Assembly (NCBI RefSeq): GCF_028009165.1
Contig: NC_079246.1
Location: 2,170,001-2,234,000 of the forward strand
From: Akanthomyces muscarius
Lineage: Eukaryota; Ascomycota; Sordariomycetes; Hypocreales; Cordycipitaceae
DNA: 64,000 nt
Reading direction: 5' to 3'
The notes below the pieces were generated by a model that was not told where the DNA came from, searched no databases, and saw only the letters and a program-made list of their open reading frames with translations. A program made the translations under genes and the position numbers. Positions 11,437 through 22,093 of this stretch are shown here, piece after piece (positions within the stretch are counted from its first letter, which is position 1; the number at the start of each line of letters is the position of its first letter).

Positions 11437-13909
11437 GAAAATGTAGCAGACCCGTAGCTGGTGGTGTTTGTTGGAAACTATGCTGTCAGTGGCTCCATGG
11501 AGATTCAAGACTTGCTTTTGACCATGCAAGGACCAACTGCCGGTGCTGTGCTCATGAAATGGAATATTGCTGAAGACAAGCAAGGCGTTGCGGCCATGTG
11601 GGGTAAGCCTTTTATTGTGATGCGGCCTGTTTGTACACGTACTCTGCTAACTCATGTTCAGATGTCCATTTCCGCATTGGTGGCGCTGCGGGCTCGCACC
11701 TGCAACAGTCTGACTGCCCCAAATTGACCGGATCTGTCAATAAACAGTGTATGGCTGGCGCGCTCATGCTTCACATGACTGTCGAGTTGTCCGGGTACTT
11801 GGAAAATGTTTGGGCTTGGGTTGCTGATCACGAGCTTGGTGGTGGCCCTAGCCAAACGCAGATTGACGTATATGTCGCAAGAGGTATACGACCACATAGT
11901 TTCTCTCTCCTTGTTTTGTTTTACGACTAACATTGTACAGGAATTCTGATCGAGAGTTTTACTGGCCCTGTCTGGCTGTACGGCACGTCATCGGAGCATT
12001 CGGTACTCTACCAATACATGATCCACGGCGCACGCAATATTGTGATGTCAATGGTAAGCTTAGCTTGAGGGTTCGTTCCTCGACAATTTCATTAACCATT
12101 CCATAGATTCAAACCGAAAGTCCATACTATCTACCTGATCCGCAGGCACCTGCGCCGTTCAAGGACAGTCTCAGCTTCCGATCGGATCCCGATTTTTCGG
12201 AGTGCGACCCTTCGAACCCTCACTGTGCGGCCGCCTGCGGTCTGTCCATCATTGGCTCGACCAACGTCCGCGTATACGGCGCTGGCTTGTACAACTGGTT
12301 CCAAAAATACACGCAGCCATGTGTCGACACGCAAGACTGCCAGCAGCGCGTGCTAAGGGTAGAAAAGAGCGGCCAAATTTTCCTTTACAACGTCTATACC
12401 ATTGGCACGGTCGAAATGATAAACCATGCCTCCGATAAGCCTGTTCTGGCCAAGGCAAACACCAACACCAACATTCATCCTTATACTTCTGTGATGAATG
12501 CTTGGCTCCGTGCCTCGACCGGAGAGTATGTATATACCTATGCTAAACATCACCTCTCGCTTTTTTATATACTGACTGTCTTAACAGGGGCGAGGCTGAT
12601 AATCTTGACATGGACGATGAAGATGAAGACTATGGACGATGAAGATGAAGACTATGGACGATGAAGATGAAGACTATGGCACTCCAACTCCATGCACTCG
12701 AATTTACGACACGATCGAGGCGATTGAAGCGGCGTACTACGATGACATTCCCGACGCCGGCGTCAATCAGTATCTGGCCAAGGCATTTGCCACAAACCTG
12801 ACCACCACCAGGGATAAGTGCAACGAGATTATGAAGGATGGCTACGCAGGCAAGTTCAAGATCTACCACGACATCATCGAGACATAGTCCATCTTCCAGA
12901 TCAAAAAGTACATGTTGGACAACGGCGCTGAGGACTGGCACTGCTCGAAAGCGCAGCCGATCAAGTGCTCCGATGAGTGCAGCAACGGTGGCGGCAACTA
13001 TGGGGACAAGATCTGCTTCAACCTCGACTGCTTCGGCTCCAACGAAGGAAACCCTAAAAAATGCTACAATGGCGCGGACGAAAAAATTAGCGTGTCCGAA
13101 TGATGTCGCCGATTTTCCTGAACCGCTGAATTGGAGCCTCGACGATGAGGAGAAGTTTTTTAACAACATGGAAAAGAACTACGGTGTCTTACGCGACTGG
13201 ATCGGGTTTATTAACTATGATGTCTACTATAACTATGGCTGCGTCTGGGGCCGGACTGAAGCTGATGTCGAGGGTATGGTTAGGTGCCAAAACAGGTCGG
13301 ACGTGTTTTGGAACAACTACCCCGCGCTCAAGAGGGATTTTAAGCTGAAGGACCCTCAGATATCATGAAGCACGCGTATGAGAACGCATCGCGCCTGCTT
13401 GGCGAAACAGAGCTGCAGATGGCCACGGCGGAAACTATTTCGTCTCGTGGGAGGAGGTGGCGAGCACGCTAGCGCTGCCTGCCATGTCAATGAACGCGGC
13501 GGTGCAGAGCATGGACGGCATCGTCAAGATTGCCAACCAAAAGATTGAGCAGGACCGCCAGGAAGGAATCGCGTCCATCATCACCACCGTCTTCTTCTTC
13601 ATCCCATTTGTCGGCGAGGCGGCGGGCTTGATTGGCGGCGCGATCATGCGCACCATTATCGAGCTGGCCGGTGTGTTTGCGGATATCGGCTACTCGATCT
13701 ACGACACGGTAGAGCACCCGGGCAACCTGCTTTCAGACCTTTTTGGCATCATCTTTGCCGGGGCTGGCTTGAAGGGTGCGTTCAAGGCGGCGTCGGCAGA
13801 GTGGCGCGTGCTCAGGAGCGACAAGATTGATACGCTGCCGAAGACGTTTGTGAGGGACGTCAATGCAATGCGCACGATGCAGGGCGCCTGCAAGCCCATT
13901 GTGAGATGA
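11437..13909 (+). pseudogene. 5'-truncated, frame-broken GH55-like beta-helix protein with long C-terminal extension
   Basis: The sequence matches the C-terminal half of GH55 (exo-beta-1,3-glucanase type) proteins: GPTAGAVLMKWN, HFRIGGAAGSHL, WVADHELGGG, WLYGTSSEHSVLYQYM and MIQTESPYY, across credible introns near 11605-11661, 11886-11940, 12054-12106 and 12525-12587. After a DEDED-rich linker comes a second, partly cysteine-rich region and a hydrophobic tail (IITTVFFFIPFVGEAAG) like that at the C-terminus of some large fungal secreted hydrolases. The N-terminal half and signal peptide are absent; there is no room for them. Breaks: TAG at 11455, a 22-bp triplication at 12610-12675, TAG at 12885, a frame change at the A-run near 13081-13087, and two more between 13360 and 13445. 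It is almost certainly non-functional. Confidence 0.75.
12610..12675 (+). repeat. 22-bp tandem triplication inside the GH55-like pseudogene
   Basis: Three perfect copies of a 22-bp unit beginning atggacgatgaagatgaaga start at 12610, 12632 and 12654. The unit encodes part of an Asp/Glu-rich linker. Because 22 is not a multiple of three, the extra copies shift the reading frame and create an early stop in the upstream frame. Confidence 0.95.
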
Positions 13910-14095
13910 AGCGAGCCATTCCGTTTATGATCAACTTCGTTCAATTAAATGTGTTTCTTTTTGGTAATTCTAGTTTTGTCATGTGTTGGCATCGACATCA
14001 ACAAAAAGCGCGACGATCTTCCTTTCTTGATACAACCCTCAGTACCACAACTGGCAATTAAACCCCCAGCATTTCGTACGATCAAGTCTTCCCAT

Positions 14096-15653
14096 TCACG
14101 CTCTGGCCCGTAGACCTCCAAGGCGGTTGTAGCGACATCTGCGACACACTGATAAACGGCAACGACGACACTCCCAAATAAAAGTCGGCATTTCGTCATG
14201 GCACTCTTCACAAACAAATATACCAAAAATAATGTCCCAGCCCACATGCAGACATTGGTGGTTTTGGATTATGTGAACTTCCGCCTGTCCCAGAGCGTTT
14301 TCGTTGTCGCGTCCGCCAAACAGACCTCTGCCAACAAGCTGTTCTGCCCGATGGGTAAGCCGAACAACATCCCACTGAGCACAAGCACAGGTCTTCCATC
14401 GTTCGCCACATACGTAGCAGAACTGACTTCCGCAGCGGCAAGCTGTTCAACGAGTCAGCCCAGCGCGGATCCAAGTCATCCTCAGAAACGCCATTGCACT
14501 TACTTATGTGGTTGCAGCCGATTGCCAGCTCGACCAGATTCTGACAACCATAGCATTGCTGCCAGCCATTGTTTCTGGCTGCGGCCAGAAGCTCTTTCTT
14601 GGCCGGATCGTCAGGGCACAGACCTTCGTGTATCGCACCTTTGCAGATGGTGCATGTCAACAGCTGGCACGCGCAGCAGTATCCGCGCTGCGACACAATT
14701 TCCCTCGGAGGAATAAACTTGCCGCAGGAGCCGCCACAGCAATAGGTCCTGTCTGTCGTGGAAAACTCCACCTGCTTCCTCTCAAGTTCGAGAATCAGCT
14801 TCGTAGGAAGTTGCTCGCAGACAGCACCCTCAAGCGGAATCACCTCTCGGCAGCAGCGTGGCGGAAATAGTGACTCATCCGTAGTTGACGCCTGAAAAAG
14901 TGAGACGAGACACTCTGGACAGTACTTGTGCGCACATGGCGCGCTGAAAACCAGCTTTTCGACGTATCTGTCGCCACATGCGACGCACTCCGCCGTGGTC
15001 ATGACTTGATCGATCTCTATAACAGATTTAACCTGATCTTGAAGCTTGAGGCTGACCAAACACTTCAAGACTTTTATCATTGCAAGGTTTCTCTCCGCCG
15101 AAAGATCGTCGACGGCTGAAGCCGTGGCATTGCTTGCCTTGTCCTCTCCGCTTGGAGTTTTGCCCGGCGCCTCATCCTCCAACATCGCGCTGCCATTCGT
15201 TGTGATGTTCGAGTCTAGCTGGAACTGAGTAGATGCGTCACGAACCGCCGTGTGCGGCGCAGTCTGAGTAGAAGCATTGGCGTACAGAGTTTTAGCCACG
15301 GCGCTGCTGGAGACGACGACAATAGGTGGCGGGGTCGGTGTTCGAGGCAGTTGAGGAGGGCTAGATTGTTTTGCTGGTCCAGCTATCGTCTCGGCGGGCT
15401 GCTGGGCGTAGAACTGTTTAAGCGAAGCTTGTTCTGCGGTGCTTGGCTGCGCAAAGACGAGGCGACAATCTTCGCGGTCGTAGAAAACTTGAATCAAGCC
15501 TACGAGCTCATGCTCAAGACAGTCAACAGAGATGTCCAAGTCATTGACATCACCTTCACGGCCCTTTCCTTTTTGCTGCGTCCTAAACCTCCCCAACTCT
15601 TCCAGCTGTAGTAGGGCGGCAGTCAGGCATGTCGGATCAGCAAGGAAAGCCAT
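14096..15653 (-). CDS. RBR-type E3 ubiquitin ligase, paralogue 1
   Basis: Two exons, 15653-14504 and 14442-14096, with a 61-bp intron (GTAAGT..ACAG), give 498 residues. The ATG at 15653 is the first in frame. Order: N-terminal leucine-rich motif (AALLQLEEL), a Ser/Thr/Pro-rich linker, RING1 (about 223-268, CVACGDRY..CAHKYCPEC), IBR (about 304-346) and RING2 (about 367-405). In RING2, GCNHITCRCG carries the cysteine equivalent to the catalytic one of HHARI/HOIP (the C after HIT). Unlike its two neighbours it continues for about 95 residues with a further cysteine-rich patch ending CRLSVCRRCRYNRL. RBR ligases pass ubiquitin through a thioester on RING2; the target is unknown. It is the distal member of a three-gene same-strand array. 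Confidence 0.87.
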
Positions 15654-16519
15654 TTCGGGGTAACGAGCATTTGAAAGCAAAAGGATCGTAGCCAAATTGC
15701 TCTTGAAAAAAGAACCTTGCGTGGTGTAGCTGGTAATTGGAAAGAATAGAAGGGCTCAGGAAGAGTGAAGAGTTATGGAAAGTGAGTCTGGAGCCGAGCC
15801 GGCGCAAATTGGGCATCTCACCTTGGCTTCACATTTCAGCTCTGGAGCGGCGATTCGCCCCGTTTGCACCTGGATAGCACGGGACCCAGTTAAGATTGTT
15901 ATTTTGATAAACAGAGAAATTTTTCTGTCTCTTCGTTTTCTTCTCTGGGAGAAGTCGACAATGTCGTAGGTGAGGTTAACCTGAGCATCTCCTCAACGGA
16001 GTTCGGCCGAAAGCCAGCTGCGGCAGGCATTTCGGCAACAGATGTCGGACAAGACGAGCATTGGATTGCGTAGTGCAAGGCAATCTATTTCTTAATATTG
16101 ATCTGGAGCAACAATAATAATAATGTGAATATCTCCCGAAAAATCAGAATCCAGCGAGCCAATTTTTGCAGGCACAATAAATGGTCCCAAGTTTTGTGAT
16201 ATCGCCGCAATAGCTATTTTGATGTAGCGGACCACCAAGAATCCGGTAAAAGGAAGGATTTGAAGTCTATAACTGAACCTATTGTCCCATATTTGCAGCA
16301 TCTGAAGTCGCCCAAGTAGCGCTGAGTTGTATTCATATTCCCCAGTAGCAAAATACCATTCCCAAACCCAAACACCAAATCATCAAAGGACTACGGAAAA
16401 AAAAAAAGAGCATGTGCATTGAACGGCATCAAGAGGTTGTCATGCCCATCATGCCTACCATGTCCAAGAGCGGCCGTGTGGTCACACCATATGGAGAGCC
16501 GTCGCCGAGCTCCCGCAGC
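15654..16519. other. Intergenic region between RBR paralogues 1 and 2
   Basis: I see no gene. It would hold the promoter of paralogue 1 and the 3' end of paralogue 2. There is a run of A residues near 16393-16406. Confidence 0.5.
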
Positions 16520-17602
16520 TCAGGCAGCATCACCGACGATACGGTTCTCGGCCCATAGGCTGCACTCACATGTCCTCCATTTTCCCCCGCAAACGTAGCA
16601 AAACTGTTTACCGCAGCGGCAAGCTGTCGGATGTGTTAGTTGGCTCATGCGTACTCTGGCTCTGGGTCTCTGCCCCAAGGGAAGCTAATGCTACTACTCA
16701 CTGATGTGGTTGCAGCCCGAGTCCAGCTCCACCACCGTCTTGCAGCCATAGCATTTCTGCCAGTTCTCTCGCTTGGCCAAGGCCATGGTCCTCCTCCTGG
16801 CAGGGTCGCGGGAGCAGATGCCCTTGTGACCCGCGGCCTTGCAAATCGTGCAGGTCGCCCTGCCGCAGACCTTGCACGAGCCGCGGTCGATGGCGATATT
16901 GTCTGGTAAGATGAACGCCGAGCAGCGCTTGTTGGCGCAGTATAGTCGTTTTGGCGTGGTAAACTCGATCTGCTTCTCCTCAAACTCCGTCACGAGCTCT
17001 GCCGGTAGCCACTTGCTCACATCGGTGAGCAGAATCGGCTGCGTGCAGCACTGCGGAGGAAACATGCCCTCGTCCACAGTGGCTCTCCCAAAATAGCGAC
17101 CCAGGCAGCCAGCACACCAGAGATGACCGCAGGGTGCCTGGGCAGCCGATTCGTTGCTGTACTCGTCGCCGCAAGAGATGCAGTGCAAAACGTTGGCACC
17201 ATCGGGCTTTTCGCTGTTCTCGTCTTCGTTGCTGGCGGCCATGGGCGGCAGTGGCACCGATGCCACTGCCCTCGAAGCCCCAGACCCTAGAAACAAACCG
17301 GGATTTTCGCCCTCTGGGAACAAACCGAGGCTTCCATTGTCTAGAGCTTCATCAGTCTTCGGCATATCCAATGCAGGGCGCTTAATTAGCCTGGAATCCG
17401 GAGCAGTGGTCGGAGCAGGTACCCCATCTCCGATCAACCAGATTGCGTCTCTGAGGTCTTTGCGATAGACTTCAAGAGCAAAGTCAAAGTCCGCTGCTTT
17501 CCTTTTCAGAGGGTTTTCTGTTTGGCTTGACCTGAGCTCTTCCACGTCTTCAAGTTGCAGCCCGAAAGCAAGGCGTCGCGAAGAATCATCGGTCCAATCC
17601 AT
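16520..17602 (-). CDS. RBR-type E3 ubiquitin ligase, paralogue 2
   Basis: Exons 17602-16702 and 16623-16520 with a 78-bp intron (GTGAGT..ACAG) give 334 residues. The start is the first in-frame ATG, reading MDWTDDSSRRLAFGLQLEDV. RING1 lies at about 141-186, IBR at 221-263 and RING2 at 284-322 (GCNHITCRCGKQFCYVCG, catalytic-type Cys present). The protein stops soon after RING2. The intron splits the HIT codon at the same place as in paralogues 1 and 3, direct evidence of common descent. The N-terminal KRKAADFDFALEVY segment is shared with paralogue 3. Confidence 0.87.
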
Positions 17603-18531
17603 GACCACCAAGAGAGACTGCTGAGAAGTAAGAACTGGTGTGAATGGAATGAACGAGAAGCGAGAAAAATCACTGAAGGAGGGAAGAAGAGGGAGAAGGC
17701 GGCCTGCTCTGAGAGGCTGTGTTTAAATAGTAACGCTGCCGTTTGACTGCCACAAATGAGCTTACTCATTAGGCAGTCTTGTGATAACATTCACCTGCAT
17801 TCGTGAAAGCAAGCCCGTTTGCACATTTGGTTTTGCCAAGACCACAGAAAGACTGTAAGAAGATAAGTTTCAGATACTAGTCTCGCTGATGCAGTAAACA
17901 GTCATATGTATGTTCACAGCTGCGAAAAAGCCGACAATGGCGCGATTGCTGATGAGCAGAGCAGCTCCTACAGGCAGTTCAATCAAGGTGCAGTAGCCCC
18001 AGCAGCAGCATGGCAGATTCCGGACATTTCGAGTAGCTTAGTTGTGAGTAGATGGGGGAAACATGTGTCAATCAGTGTCACTGCATGAGTTGTGCCGTAA
18101 TGTTGCAAAGCTGAGTAGCATCAAAGCATCTGAACGCAAAATGCACCAACTTCCCGTCATACTTGGAAGAATGCCAGCAATATATCCAAAAAAATATACG
18201 CACCAAGAAGAATGCCCAACTTGATTCGCACGGGGTTCATAAAAAGTGATGATTTGTACTCTAGGACTCCGTATTGTGTAGCAGCGGTAAAGCTCAATCC
18301 TCTCAAAACTACCTGTTCGTCGCGCCGAGACCCAGAAAGGCTATATTGCCGCCAAAAAGACACCACCCAAGCAACCAAAACAGAAAAGCAGAACCGAAAG
18401 AGGCCAAGGAAATGAAGTCCAAATATCGATGACTCGCGTGACTAAAAGAAAGAAGGGCAGTGTTCGTACACTGACGTAGTCTGTGGGTGTTTGTACGTTC
18501 GCACGCTCGACGACTAACGGTGGATATTGAG
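17603..18531. other. Intergenic region between RBR paralogues 2 and 3
   Basis: No coding sequence is supported on either strand. It holds the promoter of paralogue 2 and the downstream region of paralogue 3. Confidence 0.5.
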
Positions 18532-19532
18532 TCACGGTCTGCAAATGCATCCCTTCCATGGCTCGCCACACTTGTAACAGAATTCAGCCTTACACGGCCA
18601 GGGGCACACTAGGAAAAGCCTTGTCAGTCGGATCGTCACACAATCACCCAGCGCGAAACTACTATGAACTCACCCATGTAACAGCACCCGGAGATTTTCT
18701 CTATCCATTTTGTGCAACGCGGACACTGCTTCCAGCGCAGACGTCGTGCCGCTACCAGCGCTCGTATCTCGTCCGGGGCTGGGTCGTCTGGGCAGACGCC
18801 GTCATGCGCAGCGGCTCTGCAAAGGATGCAAGTCTGCGCCGAGCAGGACCTGCAGTGGGCACGGTCTCCCACAAAGTCGGCGGGCGGGATGAATCTCCCG
18901 CAGGCGTCGTTGTGGCAGTATCGTCGGTCTGCCGCTTGCGTGTCCGTTTCCAGCTGCATCATCTCGTAGCAGGCCACCACCTCGGCGCGCAGAAATCTGT
19001 GTGCGTCTGCCAGCGGGATTGGTTCTATGCAGCATGACGCGGGAAAAGCGCCGCCGTCGGTCGTTGCCGCTGTAAACAGTTTTACGAGGCAAGTGCTGCA
19101 GTACGAATGATTGCAGGGTGTACGAATAGACGAGTCCCCATTTGGCACTTCCAGGCAGCCCGCGCACTGCAAAGCGCTGCTGTTATCCGCAGGGCCCACA
19201 GTCTGCGCAGTCACTGCTGTTTGCCATACATATGCCTTGGCTTGTCGCGGTGGATTCACTCTTGTTGCAGGAGTAGGGACCTTTCTTTGCCCGGTGGCAG
19301 GGCGCTTCCTGGGCCGGGAGGGCCTTCCATCGACTGAAGGCGCTGGCAGTCTGCCGCCGACCGACTGGACTTCGGTCGCGAGATGCTCTTGGTACACCCC
19401 GAGCGCGACGTCAAAGTCGCTTGCTTTTCTCTTGCGGTCTTGTCCCTCTTGCTTCGGCCTGCTGAGCCCTTCCGCGTCTTGAATCTGCAGCTCGAGGGCA
19501 AGGCGCAGCGAGGCATCACCAGCGGAGTCCAT
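18532..19532 (-). CDS. RBR-type E3 ubiquitin ligase, paralogue 3, with altered RING2
   Basis: Exons 19532-18674 and 18608-18532 with a 65-bp intron (GTGAGT..CTAG) give 311 residues, starting MDSAGDASLRLALELQIQDA. RING1 is at about 123-168, IBR at 206-247 and RING2 at 270-308. In RING2 the usual GCNHI reads GCCYM, so the conserved Asn-His pair is replaced, while the cysteine at the catalytic position (MVC) remains. The segment KRKASDFDVALGVY is shared with paralogue 2. The RING2 change could reduce thioester chemistry, or the extra Cys could alter zinc binding; sequence alone does not decide. Confidence 0.82.
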
Positions 19533-19841
19533 CTTGTGGTGATGGCAAGTAGGACAGCCAAGTGTGTCGTAAAGAAGGAAAGAATGAGAAAAAAGGAAGT
19601 ATGCGAAGAAGGGAATGAGAAAGGAATGAGAAAGAGAAGAAAAAACGGCTGTTCTTGGGTTTCATGGCAACCTTTTATGTGCAAACCTACTGGTGCCTGC
19701 AAGCTTGCTTCCCGAAGTGAGTTGTGAATCTACGCAGCTAACACCGCGTTTGTCGTTTCGCCCAGACACACAGTCACATAGCATGGGGTACTCTGTGAAC
19801 GAAAGTGGTATATATTAATGCAAAAAAAGTAAGTCGTTACG
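19533..19841. other. Short intergenic region
   Basis: Purine-rich stretch (19575-19645, many GAA/GAGA units on the plus strand), probably 5' flank or 5' UTR of RBR paralogue 3. Nothing else is seen, and in particular no acetyltransferase exon for the adjacent ESCO-type gene. Confidence 0.5.
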
Positions 19842-20776
19842 CTAAAAGCCATCACCCCGTTTCTTCTTCGTCCTTAGCTGTGCAGCGTGTCGTTTGGTGT
19901 GATATTTGACGTCGTCGGGGTATAAGGGATTCCACACCGTGTCGCAAATCTTGCACTCGGAAAACGGAGCCTGGTTCGAAATGTTGAGCGTCGTTTGCAC
20001 CTCGGCAGAAGCTGCTTTCCGCCTGACGCGCCTCGAATCGCAGCTTGCAGAGCCGCCGCCACCCAGCCGTCGTTTGCGCCCTGGACGTGGCTCGTCTTGT
20101 ATCGCATCGCTTGACTCGTCTCCTTCATCCTCGGCGTTGCATCCGTAGTGCTCATCAGCACCCTCGGAATCGATAGATTGGTTCGACCGAATCCGCAGCA
20201 ATCGCCTCTTCGGGCGCGCCTGTGGCTGGGCCTTATTTTTCTCCGAACCTCTCCTTCCTGTGATAGCACCTTGCTCCTCGGTCGCGTTCTTCTTCTCGGT
20301 AGCCCTCTTGTCCTCCATTACTTGCAAAATGTTTGTTTGTGCGTGCTTGATTGGCGTGAGATGAGTTGTGACGGGTCTGAAGTAGTTCAGTATCGATCGC
20401 TTAGCAGGCACGTTGGGCTCTGGCTTGGACAGTGGCGCGTTCTCTTGGTCTTGCTCGGTGGTGGGCTGCGCCTTTGCTTTGAAAACAGGCGCCACCGTGG
20501 GCGTATCATCTTCAGCAACGGTGATGTCAAGTGGCTTTACATTTTTATCATCGTGTATGGCGTATGTGATTCGGACCCTCTTGGCCGGGGGCTCTGATCG
20601 AGGCTCTGGCGTCGCTGTGGATTGCCTGCCGTAAGTGCGCAGAGGCTTGTCGCGCTTTCGCGACAGAGGTCGTATGCCTGGCTTCGTTCTATGTGGAATT
20701 AGTATGATGCGCGACGACAGCGATCGTGAGATCAAGGATCTACTTGCATTGCGTATTCTGGTGATGAGTTGACCAT
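19842..20776 (-). CDS. ESCO/Eco1-type C2H2 zinc-finger protein lacking the acetyltransferase domain
   Basis: Exons 20776-20744 and 20681-19842 with a 62-bp intron (branch TACTAAT, acceptor AAG in phase 0) give 290 residues. The first exon of 11 codons and the acceptor choice are inferred. The N-terminus has a basic KPLRTYGR motif as in Eco1. Near residue 110, KRSILNYFRPV resembles a PCNA-interacting box. The C-terminal finger CKICDTVWNPLYPDDVKYH followed by TKRH is the zinc finger found in Eco1/ESCO cohesin acetyltransferases. The protein ends about 15 residues after the finger, where Eco1 would continue into its GNAT domain. It may be a stand-alone finger protein of chromatin, a truncated Eco1, or a gene with unrecognised 3' exons. 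Confidence 0.7.
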
Positions 20777-21238
20777 GGTCTGTGGACGCCTTTTGCTGGG
20801 CAAAGGCGATGGAGATGATGCTGGTCGAGACCTATCGTGGCGGAAACGTTGCGAGTGTGTGAGGATAAACGTGATTCGCACTTATGCGTGCACAACTGAA
20901 GACGAGGCCAAGAAGCAGGTTAACCAGAATTTGTTTAAAAATATCGTTTGAGAGCAGCGACGCAAGGGACATGGCTCTACTCTAGAATGATCGGCCCCCA
21001 CTGACTTAGGGCGGGCGCGGCGCGACGCGAACGACGCGACGCCAGCGACTGGAAAGCGCGTACCACTTTGACAGCCTGCGCTAGTGGTTGACCAGACCAA
21101 CGATTTCGCGTAGAGTGGTGTGGCAGCTCCATTCCCACGCAGTTTTAAGTTGCACACCTCCGAGTGTGTGGTTTAACTTGTAAACAGTCGTCCATCTGGA
21201 AAGTGGGATATCATTAATTATTCTTGGATGGCTGCCCA
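20777..21238. other. Intergenic region
   Basis: Nothing recognisable. It contains a locally GC-rich block (21008-21055) with short GCGACGC-type repeats and holds the promoter of the ESCO-type gene. Confidence 0.5.
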
Positions 21239-22093
21239 TCAATCTGCGCCAGTACTCTTTACAGCCCTCCTTTTTAGCTGACTGTCAGTCGCATCCGCCT
21301 TGTCTGGCAATAATACAGCCTTGTCCTCTTTCTCGTTGTCATCTCCATCTTTGCCAACGACCCAGGTCTGCACAACTTCTCTCCGCTCTGGCCGGATATC
21401 TTCCTTCCTCTTCGCCTCGCCCATGCGCCAAACGTAGCCGCCATATACAGTGACTTCCGCAATAGCGACGAGTATACTGCCGCCCATGGTGAGGAACAGA
21501 CGGGCTGGGAGGCTCCACCACCGACCGAGGATCCAGAGCGTAGCAGCCACGCCAGCAATGCTGACCATGAAGTTGATCAGCAGCGTGACCTGCCTGTGTA
21601 CTTCGTTGTATGTGATTTCGTCATCGCCAAGGTCTGCATCGTTCGCTGGTCTGTTTACAGCAGCAAATGATCGCGCCGAGTCTGGAAATCGATCTTTGAA
21701 GGTCTCGAGGGGGACGGGAGGGTTGGTCATTCGTTCGTAGGCGCGGGCATCCTCATCTCGGCGAAGCTTGGCCATGAGGGCTATATATTCGGGTGACTGT
21801 GGCTTGATGTTAGCGACCAAAAGACGTGCGTTGCCATCAGAAATTCGCAGCGTGTGTACCTTGGCAGGCTTTGGCGCTGGTGGCGCTACGTAGACGTGTG
21901 ATCCTCGCAGCAACTCTTCCAAGCGGAAGGTACTTTGGCATTTCGAGAGTTGTAGTATTTGGCTATGCAGTATCGGATTGCCAATTGCAGGACTGGCCAG
22001 AGATGGATCCGAGGGTTCGCCAGACACCAATGCCAGGTCTACCAAGCTTGCGAGGCAGTCCACAATGGGCTGCGTCATGGTTAGGAGAACCAT
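21239..22093 (-). CDS. VMA12: Vma12/Vph2-like ER factor for V-ATPase assembly
   Basis: Single exon of 284 residues from the ATG at 22093, or 279 from the ATG at 22078 (MTQPIVDCLASLVDLAL); the shorter form is equally credible. The hallmark is DDEITYNEVHRQVTLLINF followed by two membrane spans (about residues 172-192 and 200-222) and a hydrophilic, charged C-terminus. Upstream, EYIALMAKLRRDEDARAYER matches the conserved cytosolic part of Vma12 homologues. In yeast Vma12 works with Vma22 and Vma21 in the ER to assemble the V-ATPase Vo sector. The gene is divergent from the COQ1 homologue. Confidence 0.82.
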   Translation of the reverse strand: MVLLTMTQPIVDCLASLVDLALVSGEPSDPSLASPAIGNPILHSQILQLSKCQSTFRLEELLRGSHVYVAPPAPKPAKVHTLRISDGNARLLVANIKPQSPEYIALMAKLRRDEDARAYERMTNPPVPLETFKDRFPDSARSFAAVNRPANDADLGDDEITYNEVHRQVTLLINFMVSIAGVAATLWILGRWWSLPARLFLTMGGSILVAIAEVTVYGGYVWRMGEAKRKEDIRPERREVVQTWVVGKDGDDNEKEDKAVLLPDKADATDSQLKRRAVKSTGAD

